Shown piece after piece: positions 11,541-23,995 of a stretch of DNA of 64,000 bases. Each line of letters begins with the position of its first letter. Position 1 is the first letter of the stretch. Under the pieces are notes generated by a model. That model did no database searches, was not told where the DNA came from, and saw nothing but the letters and a program-made list of their open reading frames with translations. Source of the DNA: Owenia fusiformis (Eukaryota; Annelida; Polychaeta; Sabellida; Oweniidae); contig CAIIXF020000001.1 of the NCBI GenBank assembly GCA_903813345.2, positions 61,023,885 through 61,087,884 on the forward strand, given 5' to 3'. A program made the position numbers and the translations under genes.

Positions 11541-13256
11541 CCACTTTTTTCAAAACAATGTAACTTTTTTATTTTCCAACCTACATACACCAAATTTTGC
11601 AGTTATATAGTGCCAGGGGTTGTAAGTTATAATATAATATAATGTAATAAATCCTTCAGCTTGGATTATATTTGTTATAAAAGATGAGTTCAATAGACCA
11701 TTCCAGTAAATCATGCCATCTTATGGTTATGATGTCATTCTTACAATTTCAGTGCAGAAATAGGATTAAAATTTCTTTCAATTTTGTTTACGAACATTAC
11801 TGCCTGTAAAGTATGACATCATAAATCTAGCCAATATACCCTAGTTTCCTTGGTTCACAAATAGGGGTCAGGATTTATTGGAAAGGTCTATTTGTCCGCC
11901 ATTCTCTTTGATGATAGATTTTAGTCGTCTTGGTCGCATTGCTGATGTAGCAGTAACAATGAAATGTTGGCTAAGTTTCTGTGTTAATTGCCAGCTTTAG
12001 TTGAGCAATTTTTGAGATTGGGTACCTTTATACCATCTCCTGGAGACCTCCCCATACCCTATACTCACTGGCGTTTGCATCGGGACTCTTGGCCTGGTGG
12101 TCATCAGGCCGTATCAGTTCAGGAACATTTTGCAAATTATGATTATTTCTTATGGCACATCACCACATGTTGAAGCGATCGCTGGTGACATATTTTATTC
12201 AAGTAAAAGTGTACAATTCATAATCCATGGCTAGATAGCAATCTCCAGTTTCATTTGGTATGCACAAATTATGATTTAGTATCAAAAATTAAAAAGTTCT
12301 AGCATTTTGAAGAAAAGTTGCGGATTTTTTGGCCCACTCTGTAGTTAAGCATTGTATAGCGGCAGGTGTTAATTGCTGTTTCGACATGTTTTTGCCCAGA
12401 ATCTCATACTTGAAGTTTACCATTTTAAACTTTTTGTCATACACAGATACCAATAGAAACTGGGGCAAAATTTTCGGGGGAACAATACTTTATAGTACAC
12501 CAAAACCCCAAAACCTGCCATCTATTTTCAAAGGGGAGAGAAAGAAGTTTACTTGATGAATATGCCTGCCATCTATATTGAATTGAAGGAACAGCATACG
12601 TACTCGTACATTGAGCATACGACAATGCCCCCTTTTTATGTGTAGAAAATTACTAATGTTTAATCAACTTATGACGCCAGCCCAATACATAGTAGACAAT
12701 CAATGGGTTATAAGTAGGCTTGGCTATGACGAGCTGACTAGTATGTTAATGTTGTTTTTACTATAGACTCTTCGCACATTGGTAAATGTGATGGATCTCG
12801 TCGAATTTCAGTTATGTCATGTAGTACATCAGGAATCAAATTATGCATTGTTATTCATCGTTTACTAAAAATAATATCGGCTCTGTTTCACCTTTGTTGA
12901 TCTGGAAAGGATCGCTCACAACTCAGGTTTTCATTTAAGATTTTCATATTAATTAGGCTTACCGATCGCACTGGATGGACTGGATTTTTTTCAGTATTCA
13001 TTCATATATCCTCATCGGAGAATATCAGAGATCGAAAAGGCGTGGATTACCACATTTGAGTAAGTTATGGGCCCTAAAAGTGGTAATATCACTAAATGAG
13101 AACTTACAAAGCACTAGGTTCGCCGTTGGTACGGCATACAAAAAACAACTTAACTAGAAAACAACAACTCCACGGAGTAGCATATCTCACCGGACAAAAA
13201 AATATTTTAACATTGTCATTTTGAATTACATGATAGAAATAACCAGGAAATAGTCA
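11541..13256. other. Non-coding stretch
   Basis: AT-rich, with no exon that has paired splice sites. A TTTTTTGGCCCACTCTGTAG sequence at about 12326-12345 resembles one end of the small palindrome at 22383-22442, so a degraded copy of that element may lie here. Confidence 0.35.
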
Positions 13257-13489
13257 TACTCGGGGTGGAAGGTGTGAGAATTGTGCAAAAAATGACTTTG
13301 TGAGCTGGATGGAGTTTCTCTGTATTTTTCATTCTATTAGGGTTTCCTGCATAAGGGATTTCGCCTGCGAAGCATAGAACTCTTGCGAACATATCTAAAT
13401 ATTGGTCCGAAGAAGACATACCTTGAATTTTTTAGAAAAAATAGGCTAAAAATGGAAACTACAAAAAGTCAAAATGTTCAACTCAAACA

Positions 13490-15300
13490 AAACTCTAGCT
13501 ATTTAATATTAACACTATGTATTATTTAATGTTTTTCAGATGTTTAAGGACCTCCATTAGTGTACTAGTGTCTAGAAATAAGATAATTAAGGACAAAATA
13601 TGGCATTTTTGATCATTTTCGCTTTCAGCAGTAACATATAGTTCCTTATATCTTGAGTTTAATGTTCACTGGTTGTTGCAATTTTGATCAAATCTGTTCT
13701 TGTACATGTCTTCTTCCATTTCAGATAAAAAATGTATATTGGACCACCAATGGTTATATAAGAGCTTCCAGATCTCCCCTACCCCATTTATTATGAAAAA
13801 TTACTGAAACATATGAAAATGTAAAATAACTTGAATTTATAAACTTTAACAATGTTGTAGTTATTCTCTATCAATATTATGTATTATTTAATGTTTTTCA
13901 GATATTTCAGAACCTTTATTGGTATACTAGTGCCTAGAAATGAGACATTTAAGGACAAAACTTGGCATTTTTAAAAATCCTTTTAGCTTTCAGCAGTAAC
14001 ATATAGTTCCTCATATATTGAGCTTTATGCTGACTGGTTGTTGCAATTTTAATCAAACCTGTTCTTGTAGATGTTTTCTTCCATTTAAGGTATAGAAAAT
14101 GTATAGTGGACCACCAATGGTCATATTAGAGCTTTCAGATCTCCCCTACCCCATTTATAATGAAAAATTATAAGAAAAATATGAAAATATAAAATAACTT
14201 GAAACCATAAACTTTAATAAAGTTGTAGCTATTCTATATCAATATTATGTTTTATTTAATGTTTTTAAGATATTTCAGAACCTTTATTGGTATACTAGTG
14301 CCTAGAAATGAGACATTTAAGGACAAAACATGGCCTTTTTACCATTTTCGCTTTCAGCAATAACATATAGGACCTTATATTTTGAGTAAAATGCTGACTG
14401 GTTCGTGCATTCTTAGTCAAATTTGTTCTTGTAGATGTCTTCTTTCATTTAAGATATAGAAAATGTATAGTGGATGACCAATGTTCATAGTAGAGCTTTC
14501 AGATCTCCCCTACCCCATTTATTAGGAAAAATGACCGGAAAATATTAATAAAAAGTAAAATAACTTCAAATTATGAACTTTTACAAAGTTGTACCGATTC
14601 TATGTCAATACTGTATTATTTAATCTTTTTCTGATGTTTCAGGACCCTCATTAGTATTTTAATGCCTAGAAATGAGATATTTAAGGACAAAACTTCTTTT
14701 TTTTTCATTTTCGCTTTCAGCAATAACGTATAGGTCCTTATATCTTGAGTTTTATGCTGATTGGTTGGTGCATTCTTGGTCAGATCTGTTCTTGTACATG
14801 TCTTCTTCCATTTAGGATAAAAAAAATGTATATTTGACAACTAATGTTGATATTAGAGCTTTCATGTCTCCCCTGCCCCATTTATAATGTAAAATGAAAA
14901 AGTAATTTCAAAACATAAACTTTAACAAAATTGTGGCTATTCTCTATCAATACTATGTATTATTTAATGTAACCTTCATTTGATTACATGTTCCTAAAAT
15001 TTGGCATTTTTAGCATTCTGCATTTAGCAGTAGCTTATAATTTTCCACAATTATAATTCTTTGATGATAGATTCATATATTGAATCTGTCTTCTTTGATT
15101 TAAGTTAAAGGAAATGTATGTAAGACAACGAATGTTTTTATTAGAGGACTAAGATCTGCCCTCCACCATTTAATAAGAAAACCAACACAAATGTTATTAT
15201 TGTATGTTAATATTCTTAAACTTTTCAAAAGTTTAGCACATTTATTTGCACACTAAAATCAAAAAATGACACATAAATGGGCAAAATGACCAATATTTCA
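13490..15300 (+). repeat. Left arm: tandem repeats of about 365 bp
   Basis: About four to five units, each containing TATTATTTAATGTTTTTCAG, CTAGAAATGAGACATTTAAG, TTTCGCTTTCAGCA-TAACAT and the TCAGATCTCCCCTACCCC landmark. Landmark spacing is about 371, 360 and 364 bp. The units become shorter and more diverged towards the centre of the element. Confidence 0.85.
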
Positions 15301-15709
15301 CTTTCAGCAATAGTTGTTTATATTTTTAGTTGAATGGGGATTAGTTGACATATTTTAGATCATATATATTCAATTGTGTGTCTTGTTATCTTCAAAGCAT
15401 GGGAAATGTGTTTTAAACACAAATATACATATTAGAGATAAAATTACTACACTACCAAATTTTTAAAAGATTACTCAAAAATAGAATAGTGCGAAATAAT
15501 TTTGTTATTTCACAGTTTATTCTCATATGAATCAAAGGATATGTCTATTACATGATTGTTCACAACTCTCGAACTTAATCCAGCAACAGCCTGATTTTTC
15601 AAATCTCCCTGGTTCTATGTTAGAGCTGCATTTAAGTCATTTTGAAGGTCTAAGCTGCTCGTGACACCACAAGCTATATATTCAGATATGTAAGATCTCT
15701 AAATAATTT

Positions 15710-16215
15710 TTATAGTTCTGAGAAACTCATCCTGAAATGTTGTCCAACAATGTGCACTATGTTGTTTATTGCCACATGGACAAGTAGCAATACACCCTTG
15801 ACTAGAAACTTTGTATATGCAATTTTCCCTGCCTTTTGCCATTTTACATTTGCGAATTGCCAAGGACATATGTTTCTTGTGTTGCTACGAAGGTTTGTTT
15901 GTGAGTACTGGTACAAGACACCCATCTTTGATATATCTTCAAATAGGTATTGCACTTTGAGATTCATATAGTAATTTAGAATGCTACCTTGAAGGACATA
16001 AGAAACTTTAAGAGCTCTTTTTAACTCTCATCCTTCTTTGCAAGCAACATTCTGTATCATCAGACTGAATACAAATTCTCTCAACATTGAATTCTTTTAT
16101 CTTGTAGACATGGGCCATAAGGAGAGTGTCAACTTCTTCATGATCAGTATTTGATAGATTGTTGCAACCATCAGTTTTGCAAAGTTCAATAGCAGCTCTG
16201 CCATAAGTGAAATTC
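15710..16215 (-). pseudogene. Remnant of element-encoded protein in the foldback centre
   Basis: A minus-strand frame (about 16008-16220) reads AAIELCKTDGCNNLSNTDHE, then EVDTLLMAHVYKIKEF and NVERICIQSDDTE. The pattern HEE-x-DT ... R-x-x-x-SxDT resembles a nuclease-like motif I have seen in repeat-encoded proteins of invertebrates (HEEADT ... DTDVLVL), but I cannot name a family with certainty. The frame is interrupted on its upstream side by the nested element at 16230-17288 and stops soon after on the other side. A second frame (15710-15967) is also on the minus strand. This may be the broken coding part of the larger element. Confidence 0.4.
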
Positions 16216-16229
16216 ATCCCATAGAGATA

Positions 16230-17288
16230 CAGGGTGTCCGGAAAGTAAAGATACAAACACTCTAATTTTAATAGATTTAGGTTTAGATTATAGAGGAACT
16301 ATATTACAATTCATCTACCATCTTTTATAACATAAACGTGTTAAATTTACGATTGTCATGGTTACGGTGGTCAGGGGTGGTTAGGGGTATGCGGAGCAGT
16401 TCCATGATATCGCTAAATTATCATAAATTGCTAGAATTTAACCATTTGAAACAGTGTTTATTATTGTATTTCCTATCAATGTTTTGTTTTGTTCAATATT
16501 GATTCTTGCTGCCATAGTATTCTCTTTAGACTAATGATATCACTGATGCATATCATAACTACAAAATAAAAATATATAAAGTCACTAAGCAGTATAATCA
16601 AAGAAACATTATTTAAGTGCTTAAAAAAGGTCCCTGGATTAATAGGAAAGTCAATAGTGCACCTCCTGAATGCACCAATTCACAAAGCAAAGAAAACAAA
16701 CCTTACAATTGAATGTCTTGAAATTAAACCTTTTTGTACAATGGCCCATATTACACTGATAAGGTCCCGTTGGACTCCTACAATGAAAATCTTAAAGCAA
16801 TATTTGTTAGAAGTTCAACAAGAAAATGAGACTGCTTGAAACCTATTTTATCAGTAATCTGAAAGATGGACATCAGCGGTTTTGTCAGGTCTTAAATCTC
16901 TGGTCAAGATGCACCATGAATGTTTAGATAATGTTGGGAAATACATAATACTGGATAAAAGTAGTAATGTCAAATGACCAAATAATGTTACAGTACTACT
17001 TCTTTTGCTGTTGTGGTACATAATTTGATGTATAATACAACAGATGATGGAGTGTCAAGATGATATGAGCAGGAGAAAAAAATTATAAAACATAATTGTG
17101 ACGCTGCTCCACATACCAGGGACTACCGTTACCATAACAGCCATAACTTTTTCATTTTGAAACAAATTGTCATGACAGTTGCAGGATTAATTGTTCTAAT
17201 GTCATTCTATAATCTGTAGCAATTTATCTTACAACAGGTAAATCTATTGAAATTAGAGCATTTGTATCGTTACTTTCCGGACACCCTG
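16230..17288. mobile_element. Nested TA-flanked element with ~50-bp TIRs (Tc1/mariner-like, non-autonomous)
   Basis: The left end starts CAGGGTGTCCGGAAAGTAAA and the right end is its reverse complement, finishing TTACTTTCCGGACACCCTG. TA dinucleotides flank both ends (16228-16229 and 17289-17290). The inverted similarity extends about 50 bp inwards (GATACAAA, CTCTAATTT, AATAGATTTA). TA duplication and the CAGGGTGTCC ends fit the Tc1/mariner/IS630 group or a related TA-inserting family. No transposase frame is present in the 1.06 kb, so it is a non-autonomous copy. It sits inside the centre of the larger foldback element and so inserted later. Confidence 0.8.
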
Positions 17289-17619
17289 TACAGTAACCAA
17301 TATCCATCATGAACTTCCTAATTACACCACACTTAGGTGTAATATGGAAATCACCAAGCCTTTGACAACATTGCAATTGATATGAGGGAATTCAATCAAT
17401 ATGGCTTGATCACTGGTTATCATTATCACACTACTATACCCCATTACTTTTATATATATTCCAAGTGTTCTACTATAATTGCATAGATTCATGAGCAGTT
17501 TGCAACATATTATAACCAGAAAAGCCCAAATGGACAAAGATAGAGAATACCCGCCCCATTTGCAACTCAACTTTAAATGTCTTATTTTTAGACTTGTATA
17601 CTCATGAAGTTCCTGACAT

Positions 17620-19110
17620 ATCTGAAAAATAGTATTGAACTAGAATAGCGACAACTTTGTTAAAGTCTATACTTTGGAATTGTTTGGTTTTTATATTTCT
17701 GGTTATTTTTAGAATAAATGAGGTAGGGGAGATATGTAAGCTCTAATATAATGACAGGCTTTCCAATATACATTTTTAAATACCTTAAATCAAAGTAGGC
17801 AGGCAAAAGAACAGATTTGATCAAGAATTCATCAACCAATCAGCATAAAACTCAAGATATAAGGAACTATATGTTATTATTAAAAGTGGAAATGATGAAA
17901 AATGGATGAAAAATGACAAATTTTGTTCTTAAATGTCTAATTTCTCGACACTAGTATACAATGAAGGTCCTGAAAAAATAATTATAGCATTCAATAACAC
18001 ATAAAGAATGGCTACATCTTTGTTAAAGTTTATACTGGTAGTTTGAAGTTATTTTTTTATATTTTCCGGTCATCTTCCCTAATAGATGGGGTAGGGGAGA
18101 GCTGAAAGCTCTAATATGAACATTGTTTGTCCACTATACATTTTCAGTACCTTAAATGGAATAAGACATGTACAAGAACAGATTTAATCAAAAATGCGTC
18201 AACCAGTCAGCATAAAACTCAAGATATGAGGATCAATATGTTACTGCTGAAAGCAGCATTGATTAAAAATGCCAAGTTTTGTTCTTAAAGTCTCATTTCT
18301 AGCCACTTGAATACCAAAAACAGTTCTGAAAAATATTAAAAACATTAAATAACACATAATATTGATATAGAATAGCTACAACTTTATGAAAGTCTATAAT
18401 TTCAAGTTATTTTATTTTTTCATATTTCTCATTTATTTTCCATAATTGATGGGGTAGGGGAGATCTGAAAGCTCTGATATGAACATTGTTTGTCTACTAT
18501 ACATTTTCTATACCTTAAATGGAAGAAGACATGCACAAGAAAAGATTTGATTGAAAATGCAACAATCAGAAAGCATAAAACACAAGATATGAGGAACTAT
18601 ATATTACTGCTGAAAGCGAAAATGATAAAAAGAAATGCCAAGTTTTGTCCTTAAATGTCTCATTTCTAGCCACTTGTATACTGATATAGGTTCTGAAATA
18701 TCTTAAAAACATTAAATAACACATAATATTGACATAGAATAGCTACAACTTTGTTAAAGTTTATTATTTCAAGTTATTTTATTTTTTCATATTTTTCGGT
18801 AATTTTCCATAATAAATGGGGTAGGGGAGATCTGAGAGCTCTCATACGAGCATTGGTTGTCCACTATACATTTTCTATACCTTAAATGGAAGAACACATG
18901 TACAAGCACAGATTTAATTAAAAAAGCAACAACCAGTCAGCATTAATCTTGAGATATAAGGAACTATATGTAAATGCTGAAAGCGAAAATGATTAAAAAT
19001 GCCAAATTTTGTCCTTAAATGTCACATTTCTAGACATAAGTATACTAATGAAGGTCTTGAAACATCTGAGAAACCTTACATAACACAAAATATTGATATA
19101 GAATAGCTAC
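17620..19110 (-). repeat. Right arm: inverted tandem repeats of about 365 bp
   Basis: About four units in the orientation opposite to 13490-15300. Landmarks are GGGGTAGGGGAGA (about 17727, 18090, 18452, 18819), GAACTATATGTTA-TGCTGAAAGC and AAATAACACATAATATTGA. The two arms can pair over about 1.5-2 kb. Confidence 0.85.
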
Positions 19111-19362
19111 AACTTTGTTTGAGTTGAACATTTTGACTTCTTGTAGTTTCCATTTTTAGCCAATTTTTTCTAAAAAATTCAAGGTATGTCTTCTTCGGAC
19201 CAGTATTTAGATATGTTCGCAAGAGTTCTATGCTTCGCAGGCGAAATCCTTTATGCAGGACACCCTAATAGAATAGAAAATACACAGAAATTCCATCCAG
19301 CTCAAAAAGTCATTTTTTCCTTAACGGAGCCTCTTAGAAAATTTTCCACCCCGAGTATCAAG

Positions 19363-20336
19363 TAGTATCGTCTCCTTTTGGCAAAATCTACACATGACGT
19401 GATGGGATGCCAATAGGGATCATCCTCCGAACGCAGGGTTCCAGACGTCATCCACAGTCCACTAAGTTCCTTTCTTCTTCCAAGAGGATGGAGGTACGAG
19501 TTCTGGAGGTCTGTCTTCGGAGAATGTTAGGGAATTATTAAATTCTTTCTCCAGTAGGGGTCTTATGAGTTACGACCATTTATCTTTTTCATATAACATT
19601 TGCCCAAACTCCTCTAAATGTTTTTATGCGTTTTTTAATGAAAAATGGAAATCATTGTCTGCATTTGAACCAAATGCGTCAACAGGTATCATATTATTAT
19701 TGTTTACGCAAAGATCTTGGCCATTTTGAAATGACTGGTCATCATCTTCATAAACAGACGTTTTATGATCCCAGGTCATCAGAATATACAATTTGAACCC
19801 GAGATCTGTATACCCGCTCTGTATACTGTAGTTTTGCTTCAAGACTATAATGCACGTGTTGGAGAAATAGATAGAGGGGGGTTCAATAGTGTTGAAGCGA
19901 GACTATGTACAATGCAGACCAATCTAAATTTGAAAATCCGAAGAAGATGTCACATCGCCTTTCATACCTCCAGTTCGACTGGATGTCACTCTATTTTGCT
20001 AATATAACGAATGTTGCGCCTATCTGGCATGACATTTAAACAGAAGGCACTAGATAGAAATATAATTAGTATAACCCAACAGCGATCTGGATTCACGATC
20101 TGCATTTCGCCCTGAGCCATTTGTGTTTAATTAGAGCCTGCAGGTTGCGCATACTGTACTCGGCTACATCTCATCTTTCGACATTCGCATGAACCATGCT
20201 CCCCTTGATGCGCAACAAGTAGACTCGTCCAATAAGCTATACAGCATTCAGGGCGTGTACTTGCGATCATCACTTTGGGAGAATAAACGGACGTTTAGTC
20301 GCTTTTAAAGGATAAGTCGATCGAAAAGAAAGCAGC
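19363..20336. other. Non-coding region upstream of the PLAC8-like gene
   Basis: Contains the presumed promoter and 5' UTR of the downstream gene. I see no other exon with splice support. No clear TATA box can be assigned. Confidence 0.3.
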
Positions 20337-20666
20337 ATGTCTGGTGAATGGAGTAATGGTCTTTTCGGGTGCTTCAGCAACTGTGGAGTTTGCATCATCT
20401 CTTGGTTGGTACCTTGCTACACCGTCGGGAAAGTAGCAGAATCCGTCGGCGATAACTGTCTTCTCTGTGGACTCGCGTTCTTCGTCCCTTTTGCTAATTT
20501 GTTCTTTGGCGCTCAGATCCGTGGAAAAGTCAGGGAGCAAAAGGGGATCGATGGAGGTTTCATAACAGACTTATTAGCGTATTGGTGTTGTACGTGCTGT
20601 ACAATCATACAGATGGCAAATGAGACTAACGCCATGGGACAAGCACAGAGCATGGACAGGGAGTAA
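20337..20666 (+). CDS. PLAC8 / cornifelin-like Cys-rich protein
   Basis: Complete intronless frame of 109 codons from ATG (MSGEWSNGLFGCFSNCGVCI) to TAA. It has the PLAC8-family layout: an early W-x-x-GLFGCF-xx-C-x-x-C segment (residues 5-19), a hydrophobic WLVPCYTVGKVAE block, a NCLLCGLAFFVP hydrophobic stretch (about 39-51), then RGKVREQKGIDGGFITDLL and the Cys cluster YWCCTCCTIIQM (about 82-93), and a short polar tail. Length fits the usual 100-115 residues. PLAC8 proteins are small Cys-rich membrane-associated or cytosolic proteins; relatives have been linked to metal handling and cell growth, but the invertebrate role is unknown. The ATG is the first in a clean context (AAAGCAGCATGT). Naming as cornifelin versus PLAC8 would need a tree. 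Confidence 0.92.
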   Translation: MSGEWSNGLFGCFSNCGVCIISWLVPCYTVGKVAESVGDNCLLCGLAFFVPFANLFFGAQIRGKVREQKGIDGGFITDLLAYWCCTCCTIIQMANETNAMGQAQSMDRE

Positions 20667-22382
20667 TATACATCTTATACTAAAAACTTGTCTCCTTTAA
20701 TGGTGATACAAACAATTCATTAAACGCATTCGGAATTCCACAGGGCAACCTCTAACATATGTTACAGAGACCTTATTCTATATATGGAACAGTATGCATG
20801 GAGATAATTAAAACACTGCCTGTTGCTGAACTGTTTTAACTGTTACTAGCGATAATACTGCAGTATATGCGATGGATGCTTCCCGATACGGTAAATTAGG
20901 AATTGCAAATACTGTATGATGGAAATGCCCATTACTTGCGAGTGATTCGACACTGTAAATGATGGATTCCTCCATTCATACGGTATGTGTGAAGATTTGG
21001 CGCCCTGTTACATTTACATTTATGCAGAGTTCATGGCTCACAGCGAAATTCGAGATGGATGTTGCTGTTGCAGCTGTGTTTGGCCATAATGTATACATGT
21101 ATGCTATAGCGTTCACCATCCAACGCTGCAAGGGTGAAATGGTGTAAGGGTTGGAAAATGACAGTAACGTGCCTAGTGATCTGTACAACATTTAAGCCCG
21201 ATTACGATATTATGCCGATGCATTTGCATTTATGTAAAATGGCTTCGTAGTGCCAATGAAAAACATAGTTCGAGGTGGTTTAACAGTTGAAGGCATTCAT
21301 GTGCAGAGATAGCGATGAACGCCCACTTAAATCCTCTCAATAACTATCGAAACCGAGACTACATCATCTAACTATGCAGGGCGCCCTGGGTGAAAGCCAG
21401 GATACATTTGCATTTGTAGACTGTATCACCCTTACATAAAATCATCCTTCAAATGAAATATATATTTTTATTTGACTGAGGCAGCTTTCATTTACCATCT
21501 GGTGCTATGTATCTTCCTAAGAGAGCATATCCAAATTTACTGTATTAACATGTACACATTTCTAATTTTTAATTTTACAACGATATATTCAACTAGGCTA
21601 TATATATCCAACCAAAAGCATAATTTGACTGACTCAAATATATTTTTACATTCGTCAATCAAAATGAAATCGTCTTTACTATTTCTACTAAATCAGCTCA
21701 TGACTCTTTTTTGGCATTTTCTATTTTTATCTGTTTACCTAAGAATTTTTAACTGCAGCTCATATTAGCGTTCATCATACTCATGTCACGTGATTTAATG
21801 CGTGGGATTGTGGGATAGCCAAACCTGGTGTGAACATTGAACAACCATGACTGGTATTTTTATGATATTAACTTTCAATGCCTTACTCAAATGTTTTATA
21901 TTAAATTTAGGTAGTTTTAATAAGTGTTTTTATAACGTATTGGTCGTTTCGTACAGAAAATTAACGAAATTTAGTTAAGAAAACAGCTGTGTATAATTAT
22001 TAGGTGCTATACTAATGGCGATGTAATTTTCCTATCTTGGGAGTTTTTTGATCGTTTAATGAAAGAATGTAGAATTTTCATAAATGAAACCGAATGTTGT
22101 AATAAATGTATTTTATCATTGTATACTATACTCGATGTTATGTTGACCAGGTTTATTTTGCAAGGGTGTTTGATTTACTGGCCTGTTGTTTATTTTATAT
22201 GATTGCAAGTGGATTGAAAAACAGCGTCGTCTTTAAGATTTAGTGGTAGCCCCTCTTCACCATAAAACCCCGATGTCGTTAATCTCTTGCAATCAACGGA
22301 TCAAAGAATCATATCTAGGTTATAACCAGCTGATATTATATTAAACCATTTCTGTAAGCCTGAAGAAAACGAAAGTGCCATG
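20667..22382. other. Non-coding stretch (3' UTR of PLAC8-like gene and intergenic)
   Basis: Starts with the likely 3' UTR of the upstream gene. No other supported exon. A 98-codon AT-rich plus-strand frame at 21475-21768 has the composition of random sequence. Confidence 0.35.
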
Positions 22383-22442
22383 CAGGGTGGGCCATCATAT
22401 GCTTGTACAATCAGAATGGGTAACATGTTTTGGCCCACCCTG
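22383..22442. mobile_element. Very short palindromic element
   Basis: CAGGGTGGGCCATCATATG at the left is mirrored by TGGCCCACCCTG at the right, 60 bp in all. The ends resemble TIRs of TA-type DNA transposons. It is likely a tiny internal-deletion product. Confidence 0.5.
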
Positions 22443-23734
22443 TCTTAACAGTTGACTTAGCATCAACGGTATAATTAAGTTATCCAGATTCATCCGAGTC
22501 TCTGGTCAGTTTGTATAATCAATGTAGGAAATATAATCCATCCTCTTTAAGTCTGGCTCAGTCCAGAACATTTTTCAGCCTTACTCTTATCTGTAACTGC
22601 ACCGCAGATGAAAAGATTACCATAGTAATCCAAGGGGGCACAGGAATGCAATATTAGCACAGTACAGACAAGATTGTTGACAGAATAGTTATATGTATTC
22701 AAAGATTGACAGATGATATAAAAACGAACGAAATTCAATAACAAGAATAAACCTGATGAACATGATAAACAAAGAAAATAGTAAGACGACAGATAAATGG
22801 ACAGATTGATAGAGTTATGAATATCGCATATAACAGATATTCTATGCTAAGTAGGACAATATTCCCTTGTACGCTTTCAGGATGACTTTTTGATACCCTG
22901 AGAAGAAGACCGAAGACGAAGTCAACGAATGCAAAGAGTAACTTTTTGATATCAGGCCGCTTGATTTTGAATTCACGATGGCTGAATTGCCGTAAGCTTC
23001 TCAAATAAAATCCCGTGAAATGATTCCAAATTTTATATTAAACTACACCATAACCTATACAGATGTAAAGTAATTATTGCCCACGACAAGCTTCGGGGAA
23101 TAGTGCCCTACTATGCATGCATAGAATACCTAGATATTTAAATCTACTACTATTTAAAACTACTGGAAAGGTCTTGGCAGCAGAAAGTATGAGGAATAAT
23201 CTGAAGTATATTGGTTGTGTTTCAAACCCTCAATACAAAATCATTATAAGTGTCATGCAAAGTCTGACATGAACTCTAGAGAACAACATAAGCAAGCCAT
23301 GAAAAGAAACCATTAACCCATGTCATGATGAAAAACCAACAAACGACATGTTATGGAGTTCTTTCTGCTTCTACCCTTTGCATTCGTTTGACTTCACTTC
23401 TTAAAAGAGAGCTTCGTCTTCGTAGTTTAACTAGACTCTGCGCGCAGGGTAAACATTGCATCATTACTTGAATTTTATGTTTATAAATTGAGTAGTTGTA
23501 TTACTTACATGATACATGATTGTACGTATTTCGTTCACCAATTCAACTGTTCATGTTTCTTGTATTTCCGTGTATTCTATACTGACATGACTGAGGAACA
23601 TATCAAAGTCATCAAAGGTTTTTAAGTATTTCATATGTTAGTATTTACCAATGAGATTTGCACTTAGCATTTATACCGTATTTATATCGTCAAATGAGTA
23701 GTTTAGAGTTCTATATACGAACAAAATAATAAAA
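22443..23734. other. Non-coding stretch
   Basis: No exon, RNA gene or repeat I can support. The open frames present have no paired splice sites and random composition. Confidence 0.35.
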
Positions 23735-23995
23735 TCAACCATTTCCCATTGGATTACATGGGAATGACGATTTTCAAAAATTCATCAAATTTATCATCAA
23801 TTTTCGACCTATTGTAATTGAGGGAAAAAATTGAGAAAATTTGGAGGTATTGGAAATAAAGTCAAGTTACGTTTCCATCAATATTATAAGTTATTTCAAC
23901 GCCGGTTAAGTAAATAAAAATTCAAACGTAAAGAGGCTTTAACACGTAGTTCAATGGAGAAAAAAGGTTGCCAAACTTATGGAGGGGAGTGTATG
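23735..23995 (+). repeat. Dispersed repeat, copy B
   Basis: Reverse complement of 11279-11540 (see copy A). Landmarks are TTGGATTACATGGGAATGAC, AATTGAGGGAAAAAATT, TTTGGAGGTATTGGAAATAA and GGTTAAGTAAAT. The two copies lie about 12 kb apart in opposite orientation and bracket the large foldback element and the PLAC8-like gene. Confidence 0.75.

Larger units (their letters stand above)
13257..19362. mobile_element. Large foldback-like element with compound inverted arms
   Basis: The outer 200 bp at 13257-13490 recur as a reverse complement at about 19110-19362, beginning ATACTCGGGGTGGAA and ending TTCCACCCCGAGTAT apart from a short variation. Each arm is then filled with tandem copies of a unit of about 365 bp (landmark TCAGATCTCCCCTACCCCAT at about 13766, 14137 and 14497, degenerate at 14861 and 15150). 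The right arm has the same units in opposite orientation (ATGGGGTAGGGGAGA at about 18090, 18452 and 18819). The arms are roughly 2 kb each around a unique centre at about 15500-17600. This plan (long inverted repeats with direct subrepeats) matches foldback elements such as the FB or TU type. No complete transposase was found. No target duplication was identified with certainty. Confidence 0.8.

Noticed and set aside
21475-21768. 98-codon AT-rich plus-strand frame
   Set aside because: Phe/Leu/Ile/Tyr-heavy as expected from AT-rich non-coding DNA; no supporting signals.
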